Origin: Candidatus Limadaptatus stercoripullorum
Lineage (GTDB): Bacteria; Bacillota; Clostridia; Christensenellales; CAG-917
NCBI GenBank assembly: GCA_018713795.1
Contig: DVOE01000050.1
Location: forward strand, 1-37,279
Direction: 5' to 3'
DNA: 37,279 nucleotides
In this document: piece by piece, positions 26,448 through 33,120 of the stretch
How the letters are laid out: each line of letters opens with the position of its first letter
Position numbering within the stretch: position 1 is the stretch's first letter
The notes under the pieces: generated by a model
What the model saw: the letters and a program-made list of their open reading frames with translations, nothing else
The model's database searches: none
Told to the model about the DNA's origin: nothing
Translations under genes and position numbers: made by a program

Positions 26448-27176
26448 CTAAGCCTCTTCGTCGTGGGCGACGGCTTCCGCCTCTTCCGCCTTGTCTGCGT
26501 CGCAGGCTGCCGCAAATGCCGCTTCGGGCTCCGATTCGTCTTCGGGCACGGTCGTCTCGCCCGCCGCTTCCGCCGCGGCGAGTTGCTTCGCCACAACGGG
26601 AAGCACTATGACGCCGAAACCGCCCTTCTTCTTGAACCCGAGCGTCTTGTCGCACTTGACGGCGAGTATGCCCGTGACCAGCGGGAAGGTGATGAACACT
26701 ATCGAAAGCAGGAGCATGAACACCAGCACCACCCACATGAACGCCCCGTCGCCGAACCAGGCCACGAATCCCTGATATATGAGGTCCATTCTCATTATCG
26801 CGTCGAGAGCGTTGAGTTGCTCGAACGGGACGGGATTGCCCGCATAAGGCAGTATGGCTATGAACACATAGACCAGCGGCACGGTGAGCACGGTGGAGAA
26901 GGTCGTGACGCCGATGGTCAGCCCGTTGCGCAGCTTCCTGTCCTCGAGAGTCACCGCCACATTGGAGAACAGCATTATGCCGCAAGCCATGGTGAGGATG
27001 ACGATGATGTACTTGGCGAGGATGTTGTCCATCGCGCAGAACGCCGGGAAGAACCCGTTCGCCGGGTCCTCCTGCATGGCGTTGACGAGAAAGAGTATCC
27101 CTAACACGACGATGACGCATGCGAGCGTCAAAAGAGATATCTGCACCTTTTCCCTTTTCCCGAAGGGTCTGTTCAT
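26448..27176 (-). CDS. Four-helix membrane protein with acidic tail
   Basis: The 242-residue protein is not recognised. Four hydrophobic segments are visible: ISLLTLACVIVVLGILFLV (about 13-31), AKYIIVILTMACGIMLFSNV, FSTVLTVPLVYVFIAILPYA and FMWVVLVFMLLLSIVFITFPLV. The C-terminal about 45 residues are Ala/Glu/Asp-rich (for example EDESEPEAAFAAACD). There is no catalytic motif and no signal peptide beyond the first helix. It stands alone behind its own promoter (27224-27252). A GGGGGATC sequence precedes the ATG. The chain resembles the small membrane proteins of unknown function found elsewhere in this window, but no homology is visible by eye. Confidence 0.7.
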   Translation of the reverse strand: MNRPFGKREKVQISLLTLACVIVVLGILFLVNAMQEDPANGFFPAFCAMDNILAKYIIVILTMACGIMLFSNVAVTLEDRKLRNGLTIGVTTFSTVLTVPLVYVFIAILPYAGNPVPFEQLNALDAIMRMDLIYQGFVAWFGDGAFMWVVLVFMLLLSIVFITFPLVTGILAVKCDKTLGFKKKGGFGVIVLPVVAKQLAAAEAAGETTVPEDESEPEAAFAAACDADKAEEAEAVAHDEEA

Positions 27177-27223
27177 AAGATCCCCCTGATTCTCCGCGCG
27201 ATGCGGGGATGAGTTACGCAGAC

Positions 27224-27252
27224 ATTATATAACACCGAGCCCGCGCGCGCAA
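27224..27252 (-). promoter_or_regulatory. Promoter of the membrane-protein gene at 26448
   Basis: On the minus strand TTGCGC (27252-27247) and a perfect TATAAT (27229-27224) are 17 bases apart, about 48 bases before the ATG. Confidence 0.7.
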
Positions 27253-27344
27253 TATAAATACACATATTTTGCCTTTTGTTCTGCCGTCCGAAGCGCACCC
27301 GCCAGAAAAACTCGGGCGATGTCCCCGCAAGATGCCCGCGGGAC

Positions 27345-27373
27345 TTTGAATAACGGCGCGGATATGGTATATT
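27345..27373 (+). promoter_or_regulatory. Promoter of fhs
   Basis: TTTGAA (27345-27350) and TATATT (27368-27373) are 17 bases apart, about 28 bases before the predicted fhs leader ends. Confidence 0.6.
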
Positions 27374-27407
27374 TGACTCGGGCGCGCACGCGCCCACGGA
27401 GGACCAT

Positions 27408-29063
27408 ATGCCGACAGATGCCGAGATCGCAAGAAACGCCACCCCGCGTCATATCGCGGATATAGCCGCCCGCCTGGGATTTTCGGCGGACGACATCGAG
27501 TGCTACGGCAGATATAAAGCCAAGCTCCCGCTCGTCCCCGGCGACAAAAAGGGGAAACTCGTGCTCGTCACGGCGATGAACCCCACTCCCCTCGGAGAGG
27601 GCAAGACCACGGTCAGCATAAGCCTCGCCGACGGGCTCGTCCGCGCGGGCAGAAACGCCGTCCTCGCCCTTCGCGAGCCCTCCCTGGGTCCCGTCTTCGG
27701 GATCAAAGGCGGCGCCTGCGGCGGCGGATATGCGCAGGTCATCCCCATGGAGGACATCAACCTGCATTTCACCGGCGACTTCCACGCCGTCACCGCGGCG
27801 AACAACCTGCTCGCCGCTCTCGTCGACAACCATATCCATTTCGCGCGCACGCCCGAGATCGCCGAGGTCGTCTGGACGAGGTGCCTCGACATCAACGACC
27901 GCGCCCTCCGCGAGGTGGAGATAGGACTCGGCGGCAAGGCGAACGGCCCCAAACGCAAGGACGGCTTCGTCATCACGGCGGCGAGCGAGATCATGGCGGT
28001 GCTTTGCATGGCGGACGGCTTTGCCGACCTCAAACGCAGGCTCGGGGACATCGTCGTCGGCTACACGGCGGACGGCGGGAAAGTCACCGCGCGCGACATA
28101 AGAGCGGACGAGGCGATGGCGATCCTGCTCCGCGACGCCTCCCGTCCCAATCTCGTTCAGACCCTCGAAGGCACCCCCGCCCTCGTGCACGGCGGTCCCT
28201 TCGCAAACATCGCCCACGGCTGCAACAGCATCGCGGCGACGAGGCTCGCCCTCTCCCGCGCGGACATAGTCGTCACCGAGGCGGGATTCGGCGCCGAACT
28301 CGGCGGCGAAAAGTTCTTCGACATCAAATGCAGAAAGGCGGGCCTCACCCCCTCCTGCACCGTGCTCGTGGTCACCGCAAGGAGCCTGAAATTCAACGGC
28401 GGCGTCCCAAAAGAGGAGACCGCAAAAGAAAATGTCGCCGCGCTCGAAAAAGGCTTCGAAAATGTCAAACGGCACCTTGACAACCTCAAATCGTTCGCTC
28501 AACGCGTCGTTGTGGCGATAAACCGCTTCGCGAGCGACACGGACGCCGAGCTTGAAAAGCTCTCCGCGCTCTGCCGTGAGGCGGGCGCCGAGGCTGTCGT
28601 CTCCGAAGGTTTCGCAAGGGGCGGCGAAGGCGCTCTCGCGCTTGCAGGTGTAGTCGCGGACATGTGCGATCTCCCCGCCCCCGCCCTCACTTTCCCCTAC
28701 TCCGACTCGGACTCCGCGGAGGACAAGATACGCGCCGTCGCGACCAAGATCTACGGCGCGGGCGAAGTGGTCTTCGAGGAGGCGGCAAAGCGCAGCCTCG
28801 CGCGCATCTCGGCGGATCCCGACTTCCGCTCCCTCCCCGTCTGCATCGCCAAGACGCAATACTCCTTCTCCTGCGACCCGTCTGCGCTCGGCGCGCCTTC
28901 GGGATTCACCTTCACCGTGCGCGACGCGGTGGTGAGAGCGGGCGCGGGGTTCATCGTGGCGCTCGGCGGCAGCATGATGCTCATGCCGGGACTCGGGCGC
29001 ACCCCCAACGCCGAACGCATGACCGTGGACGCCGCGACGGGGGTCATAGACGGGCTGATGTGA
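27408..29063 (+). CDS. fhs: Formate-tetrahydrofolate ligase
   Basis: Fhs activates formate with ATP to 10-formyl-tetrahydrofolate, feeding purine and one-carbon metabolism and, in acetogens, the methyl branch of the Wood-Ljungdahl pathway. The 551 residues fit the family (about 555). The P-loop TPLGEGKTT is at 60-68; LREPSLGPVFGIKGGACGGGYAQVIPMEDINLHFTGD contains the family signatures; and PGLGRTPNAERM closes the protein. GGAGG lies just before the ATG. It stands alone: no folD, fchA or other one-carbon genes are visible, so a full acetogenic pathway cannot be claimed from this window. Confidence 0.95.
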   Translation: MPTDAEIARNATPRHIADIAARLGFSADDIECYGRYKAKLPLVPGDKKGKLVLVTAMNPTPLGEGKTTVSISLADGLVRAGRNAVLALREPSLGPVFGIKGGACGGGYAQVIPMEDINLHFTGDFHAVTAANNLLAALVDNHIHFARTPEIAEVVWTRCLDINDRALREVEIGLGGKANGPKRKDGFVITAASEIMAVLCMADGFADLKRRLGDIVVGYTADGGKVTARDIRADEAMAILLRDASRPNLVQTLEGTPALVHGGPFANIAHGCNSIAATRLALSRADIVVTEAGFGAELGGEKFFDIKCRKAGLTPSCTVLVVTARSLKFNGGVPKEETAKENVAALEKGFENVKRHLDNLKSFAQRVVVAINRFASDTDAELEKLSALCREAGAEAVVSEGFARGGEGALALAGVVADMCDLPAPALTFPYSDSDSAEDKIRAVATKIYGAGEVVFEEAAKRSLARISADPDFRSLPVCIAKTQYSFSCDPSALGAPSGFTFTVRDAVVRAGAGFIVALGGSMMLMPGLGRTPNAERMTVDAATGVIDGLM

Positions 29064-29074
29064 AAGGCGGCGTC

Positions 29075-29103
29075 TTGACAAGCTCCCGCCGCTCTGCTAA
29101 AAT
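29075..29103 (+). promoter_or_regulatory. Strong promoter of the 186-residue membrane protein
   Basis: TTGACA (29075-29080) and TAAAAT (29098-29103) are exactly 17 bases apart, about 40 bases before the likely transcription-to-ATG leader ends at 29151. It begins only 12 bases after the fhs stop. Confidence 0.85.
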
Positions 29104-29150
29104 TCTTTGACACCGGGAGGGCAAGCGCGCTCCCCAAGGAGGAATGAACT

Positions 29151-29711
29151 ATGGCAAAGAAACAAGCCGGCATGCTCGGCATAATCATGGGCATACTGCT
29201 GCTCGCGCTGTGTGCGATGGCGATCGCGGGCGCATTCATCGACGAATGGACGACCACGACCGGCGAAGCTCCGCTCGTCGGCGAGCAGGATCTCGGCTCC
29301 TCGAGCCTGGGCGAATACCGCGACACCGTCCCCGCGCTCAGCGGCGACAAGATCGACATCGACGCCGTCACGGACGCGCTCAAGGATGTCGAGGGCAATC
29401 TCCGCACCGTCATGGTGGTGTTCGGCTACCTGACCGCCGCCCTCGCCGCGGCGCTCATCGTCCTTTATCTTCTCAAGATGGTGTTCAACAACGGCTTCAC
29501 CAGGCTGCTCGCGGGCATCGTCGCCATCCTCACCATGATCGCGGGCGCGGTGCTCGTCGCGGTGACGGTGGAGTTCTGCAAGGACATGAGCCTCTCGATC
29601 GGCTTCATCGAGACCTCGGTCACGACCTCGCTCGGCATGGCGGCGTACTTCACTTCGGTGGGCGCGATGGCGGGCGGACTCGCGGGCGTCATCGGCTGCG
29701 CGAGGAAGTAA
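29151..29711 (+). CDS. Small four-helix membrane protein
   Basis: The 186-residue protein is not recognised. An N-terminal helix (about 8-27, MLGIIMGILLLALCAMAIAG) is followed by an acidic, presumably outside loop of about 60 residues, then three helices: VMVVFGYLTAALAAALIVLY, LLAGIVAILTMIAGAVLVAV and LGMAAYFTSVGAMAGGLAGV. The end is short and basic (CARK). The arrangement, one helix plus loop plus three helices, resembles tetraspan/claudin-like layouts, with no proven relation. AAGGAGG stands in front of the ATG and it has a strong promoter of its own, so it is probably well expressed. A bidirectional terminator follows. Confidence 0.75.
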   Translation: MAKKQAGMLGIIMGILLLALCAMAIAGAFIDEWTTTTGEAPLVGEQDLGSSSLGEYRDTVPALSGDKIDIDAVTDALKDVEGNLRTVMVVFGYLTAALAAALIVLYLLKMVFNNGFTRLLAGIVAILTMIAGAVLVAVTVEFCKDMSLSIGFIETSVTTSLGMAAYFTSVGAMAGGLAGVIGCARK

Positions 29712-29730
29712 GCCCCGATAGGCAAAACAA

Positions 29731-29762
29731 AAAACGGCTCCTTCGGGAGCCGTTTTTTTTTG
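29731..29762. terminator. Bidirectional terminator between the membrane protein and csoR
   Basis: An 11-bp stem with a UUCG tetraloop (29731-29741 with 29746-29756) is followed by T9 on the plus strand and, read the other way, by T-rich sequence on the minus strand. It can serve the plus-strand gene ending at 29711 and the minus-strand csoR ending at 29841. Confidence 0.92.
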
Positions 29763-29840
29763 TGTGTCACGCGCGGCGGAGACCCGCCCACGCAACGCGG
29801 AAAGGAGCGGCGTGCGCCGCTCATCCGAGAGCCGCCGCCT

Positions 29841-30104
29841 CTATTTTATCAGCTTATCGAGCACGGCGGCGATCTCGTCCATCTTCTCGTCCGCCGATCC
29901 GCTCTCCACCGAGGACAGCACGCAGGAGTGCAGATGCGCGTTGAGCACCTCCCTGTTCACCCTGCCGAGCACCGCCTGCGCCGCCATGATCTGGTTGCTT
30001 ATGTCGATGCAGTACTTGCCCTCTTCGATCATTTTTATTATGCCTTCGATCTGTCCGCCCGCCGTCTTGAGCAGCCGGATGAGTTTAGCGTCGTCGCGTA
30101 CCAT
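29841..30104 (-). CDS. csoR: Copper-sensing repressor CsoR
   Basis: The 87-residue all-helical DUF156 protein represses copper genes until Cu(I) binds. The copper ligands are visible with exact family spacing: C32, H57 and C61, equivalent to Cys-x24-His-x3-Cys of the Mycobacterium protein. GGQIEGIIKMIEEGKYCIDI and QAVLGRVNREVLNAHL are the characteristic helices. It follows the copA-copZ gene by 24 bases on the same strand, so it is in the operon it is expected to control through the operator at 32881-32903. Related nickel or sulfide/formaldehyde sensors (RcnR, CstR, FrmR) differ in ligands; here the ligand set and the context say copper. Confidence 0.93.
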   Translation of the reverse strand: MVRDDAKLIRLLKTAGGQIEGIIKMIEEGKYCIDISNQIMAAQAVLGRVNREVLNAHLHSCVLSSVESGSADEKMDEIAAVLDKLIK

Positions 30105-30128
30105 ATCTCTCTCTCCTCGCCTTTAAGA

Positions 30129-30341
30129 TCACTTCTCCGTGACGGAGACGACCTCGTAATCGGCAGCTTCCACCGCGGCTTTGAGAGCCGCGGGATCGGC
30201 GCTCCCCGTCACCGTCGCGGTCTTGTCTTCGAGAGACACGGCGACTTCGAGGGTGCCCTCCACTCCTCTTAGCGCCTTTTCCACGCGCGCCGTGCAATGC
30301 CCGCACATCATGCCTTCGACACCGAGCACATAAGTTTTCAT
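30129..30341 (-). CDS. copZ: Internal in-frame start encoding a stand-alone CopZ-like copper chaperone
   Basis: Inside copA, the ATG at 30341 is preceded by AAAGGAGTG with ten bases spacing, a near-perfect ribosome binding site in otherwise G+C-rich coding sequence. Starting there gives a 70-residue protein with the exact length and layout of CopZ: MKTYVLGVEGMMCGHC, a beta-alpha-beta fold pattern, and cysteines 13 and 16 for Cu(I). Two products, the fused ATPase and a free chaperone, may therefore come from one frame. That the site is used is inferred; the alternative is that it is a relic of a formerly separate copZ whose upstream stop was lost. Confidence 0.6.
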   Translation of the reverse strand: MKTYVLGVEGMMCGHCTARVEKALRGVEGTLEVAVSLEDKTATVTGSADPAALKAAVEAADYEVVSVTEK

Positions 30342-32738
30342 ATCTTCTTCACTCCTTTCGGGTGTATTGTTTTGCTCCTTGATCTCGCCTTCCGAGGCGT
30401 CCTCTCCGCCCGCCGGGCGCTGCTCTCCCCCGCCGCCTACCGCGCAGACCGCTCCCGCGCATTCGTTCTCCGCGCGGGTGGGCTTGAACAGCTTCAGCCT
30501 GAGCGCATTGAGCACCACGAACAGACTGGACACGCTCATCGCCGCCGACCCTATCATCGGGCTGAGCCCGATCCCGAAGGGCACGAACAGCACCCCCGCG
30601 GCGAGCGGGATGCAGAGACTGTTGTAAATGAGCGCCCAGAAGAGGTTCTCCTTTATGTTGCGAAGCGTGCGCCTGCCCAGCCGCACGGCGGTGACCACAT
30701 CGAGCAGATCGCTCTTCACCAGCACCACATCCGCGCTGTCCACGGCAATGTCGCTGCCGCTGCCTATGGCTATCCCGACATCCGCGCGGGTGAGCGCGGG
30801 CGCGTCGTTTATGCCGTCGCCGACCATGGCGACTCCGCCTTCGCGGGACAGTTCCGCGATCATCCGTTCCTTGTCCGCGGGCAGCACGCCGGCGTACACC
30901 TCGTCTATACCCGCGCGCGCGGCTATGGCGGCGGCGGTGCGCTCGTTGTCGCCGGTCAGCATGACCACTTTCAGCCCCAACCCGCGAAGCAGCGAGACCG
31001 CCTGACGCGAGGTGGGTTTGAGTTCGTCGAGAGTCGCGATCAGCCCCCGATAGCTCCCGTCCGCCGCGACGAGCAGCGGCGTCTTGCCTTCCGAGGACAC
31101 CCGGGCGAGCTCCTCTGCGTACTCCTCTTCGGGGACTCCCTCGTCCGCCATGAGCGCGGCGTTGCCTATGGCGTAACGCACACCGTCGCAGACCGCGGTC
31201 ACGCCTTTGCCGGGCAGGGTCTCATAGCCCTCCGCCTCACGCGGGGTCATGCCGCGCTCCTCCGCGTAACGCACCACCGCTTCGCCGAGGGGATGTTCGC
31301 TGAGTTTTTCGATCCCGGCGACGACGGCGATGAATCCCTCTTCGTCGCCGCGCGGCAGGATATCGCAGACCACCGGCGTGCCCTGCGTGACCGTGCCCGT
31401 CTTATCGAGCACCACGCATTTGACCTCGCTCAGCTTTTCGAGGGCGGAACCGCTCTTGAACAGCACTCCGCTCTCCGCGCCCTTGCCCGTGCCCACCATG
31501 ACCGCGACGGGCGTCGCCAGCCCCAGCGCGCAGGGACATGAAATGACCAGCACGCTCACCGCGCAGGTGAAGGCGTGTTCGAAAGGATATCCGCCGGCAA
31601 GCCAGCCTATCAGCACGATGAGCGCGATCGCCATGACCACGGGCACGAACACGCCCGCGATCTTGTCCGCCGCGGACGCTATGGGCGCCTTGCTCGCGCC
31701 CGCGTCCTCTACGAGTTTGATTATCTTCGCGAGCATACTGTCCCCGCCGGTCGCGGTGACGCGAGCGGTGAGGTGCCCCGTCCTGTTCACCGTGCCGCCG
31801 ATGAGTTCCGAACCCTCCGTCTTTTCGACGGGCACGCTCTCCCCGCTCACCGCGCTCTCGTCCACGAACGCGTGCCCCGAGAGCACCACCGCGTCGGCGG
31901 GCACGGACGCCCCCGCCTTCACGACCACGATGTCGCCGGGCACGAGCTCAGAGCTGTCCTTTTCGATCTCCTCGCCGCCGACAAGCACGATCGCCGTCGG
32001 AGGCGCGAGATCTTTCAGCTTGTCAAGCGCGTCGCCCGTGCGCCGCTTGGACAGCGCCTCGAGATACTTCCCGACGGTGACGAGCGCGGGGATCATTCCC
32101 GCCGACTCAAAATAGAGGTCGTGCATATACCCCTCGACCACCGCCATATCGCCCTGCCCGAGCGCGTGGCTCATCCTGAAAATGACGAACAACCCGTAGA
32201 GCAGCGATGCGGTGCTGCCCACCGCTATCAGCGAATCCATGTTCGGCGAGAGTTTGAACAGCCGCTTGAAACCGTTGATGAAATACGCGCGGTTGAAATA
32301 GAGTATGGGAAGGCAGAGGATGAGTTGCAGCAGCGCATAAGACACCGCGTTCTCCGCGCCGGTGAGGAAGGACGGCAGCGGCGCGCCCACCATGTGCCCC
32401 ATCGCGACATACATGAGGATGAGCAGGAACACGACGGAGAGGATGAGCCTCGTCCTCATCTCCTTCTGCTCTTTTACGCGGGCGTCCGCCCGAGCGTTCC
32501 CCTGCCGCTTTGCGGGAGCCTCCCCCGCCTCGTCGAGAGCCGCGCCGTAGCCCGCTTTCACGACGGCGGCGATTATCTTATCCGCGTCCGTCACCGCCTC
32601 GTCGAACTCCGCGGTCATGCTGCCCGTGAGCAGATTGACGGAAGCGTCCCTGACGCCCTCCGTCCCCTTGACCGCCTTTTCGACATGCGCCGAGCACGCC
32701 GAACAAGTCATTCCCGTGACGATGAATTTGCGTTTCAT
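30129..32738 (-). CDS. copA: Copper-exporting P1B-type ATPase with fused C-terminal CopZ domain
   Basis: CopA pumps Cu(I) out of the cytoplasm. The 869-residue frame holds an N-terminal heavy-metal domain (C12 and C15 in GMTCSAC), eight predicted membrane helices, the metal-channel CPC at 401-403, the phosphorylated D445 in DKTGT, and GDGINDAPALTRADVGIAIG. The ATPase proper ends near residue 750 (NALRLKLF). A low-complexity Gly/Glu linker of about 45 residues leads into a second heavy-metal domain (800-869, GMMCGHC), which usually is the separate chaperone CopZ. I chose the ATG at 32738, with AGAGG in front; a GTG at 32756 would add six residues. It heads the operon with csoR. Confidence 0.93.
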   Translation of the reverse strand: MKRKFIVTGMTCSACSAHVEKAVKGTEGVRDASVNLLTGSMTAEFDEAVTDADKIIAAVVKAGYGAALDEAGEAPAKRQGNARADARVKEQKEMRTRLILSVVFLLILMYVAMGHMVGAPLPSFLTGAENAVSYALLQLILCLPILYFNRAYFINGFKRLFKLSPNMDSLIAVGSTASLLYGLFVIFRMSHALGQGDMAVVEGYMHDLYFESAGMIPALVTVGKYLEALSKRRTGDALDKLKDLAPPTAIVLVGGEEIEKDSSELVPGDIVVVKAGASVPADAVVLSGHAFVDESAVSGESVPVEKTEGSELIGGTVNRTGHLTARVTATGGDSMLAKIIKLVEDAGASKAPIASAADKIAGVFVPVVMAIALIVLIGWLAGGYPFEHAFTCAVSVLVISCPCALGLATPVAVMVGTGKGAESGVLFKSGSALEKLSEVKCVVLDKTGTVTQGTPVVCDILPRGDEEGFIAVVAGIEKLSEHPLGEAVVRYAEERGMTPREAEGYETLPGKGVTAVCDGVRYAIGNAALMADEGVPEEEYAEELARVSSEGKTPLLVAADGSYRGLIATLDELKPTSRQAVSLLRGLGLKVVMLTGDNERTAAAIAARAGIDEVYAGVLPADKERMIAELSREGGVAMVGDGINDAPALTRADVGIAIGSGSDIAVDSADVVLVKSDLLDVVTAVRLGRRTLRNIKENLFWALIYNSLCIPLAAGVLFVPFGIGLSPMIGSAAMSVSSLFVVLNALRLKLFKPTRAENECAGAVCAVGGGGEQRPAGGEDASEGEIKEQNNTPERSEEDMKTYVLGVEGMMCGHCTARVEKALRGVEGTLEVAVSLEDKTATVTGSADPAALKAAVEAADYEVVSVTEK

Positions 32739-32789
32739 ACAACCTCTGTTCTCCACATATCACGGAGTTTATACACTATTTTCACACTT

Positions 32790-32880
32790 TTAACACGCAG
32801 TTACGCGACCATCGCGCTCCGCGCCTCGGCGCGCCCGCACACTTTTTCGCGCGAATTTGCCCTTCCGCATATCGCGGCGG
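32790..32880 (-). other. Long untranslated leader of copA
   Basis: Between the predicted start of transcription (about 32897) and copA (32738) there are about 160 bases with no recognised riboswitch. A 26-codon frame (32870-32790) starts with ATG but lacks a ribosome binding site and is Arg-rich. G+C-rich inverted segments (around 32808-32835) could fold. Confidence 0.35.
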
Positions 32881-32903
32881 ACACCCCTCGGGGGTGTGGT
32901 ATC
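32881..32903. promoter_or_regulatory. CsoR operator
   Basis: A perfect inverted repeat, ACACCCC and GGGGTGT with a 3-base centre, followed by GGTAT, overlaps the start of transcription of copA. The G-tract dyad with trailing GGTA resembles, from memory, CsoR operators in front of Bacillus copZA. It is the only such dyad I noticed in the window. Confidence 0.75.
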
Positions 32904-32932
32904 ATCATATACCCGCGTCCCGTCTTTGTCAA
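32904..32932 (-). promoter_or_regulatory. Promoter of the copA-csoR operon
   Basis: On the minus strand TTGACA (32932-32927) and TATGAT (32909-32904) are exactly 17 bases apart and abut the CsoR operator, as expected for a repressed housekeeping promoter. Confidence 0.85.
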
Positions 32933-33067
32933 GCGCGGAAAGCAATGAGCGTGCGATGCCGGACCGGCATAGAAAACGGGGGCGGAGCGCGCGGGCGCAC
33001 GAGCGCCGGCAGATATCAAACGCTGCGCGGGCGATCGGGAGACGGCGAACGGGCGGCGAGGTCGCCG
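32933..33067. other. Intergenic region between copper operon and mannosidase gene
   Basis: No gene is visible here. The sequence is G+C-rich and lies between the copA promoter and the mannosidase terminator. Together with the copA leader it makes up a gene-free stretch of about 380 bases. Confidence 0.6.
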
Positions 33068-33100
33068 AAAAACAAAAGGGGGGACGGCAGCGCCGTCCCC
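33068..33100 (-). terminator. Terminator of the beta-mannosidase gene
   Basis: Read on the minus strand, a 9-bp stem (33100-33092 with 33088-33080) with a 3-base loop is followed by a T-rich tail interrupted by one G. Confidence 0.85.
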
Positions 33101-33120
33101 TCGGGAGTCCTTTGCGTCCG

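Noticed and set aside
27225..29081. 618-codon minus-strand frame opposite fhs
   Set aside because: Shadow frame; Fhs on the plus strand carries all family signatures.
32739..32756. GTG start six codons upstream for copA
   Set aside because: The AGAGG in front of the ATG at 32738 lies within these codons, and metal domains of this type start directly at that ATG.
32790..32870. 26-codon leader peptide in front of copA
   Set aside because: There is no ribosome binding site and its Arg-rich composition is that of random G+C-rich sequence.
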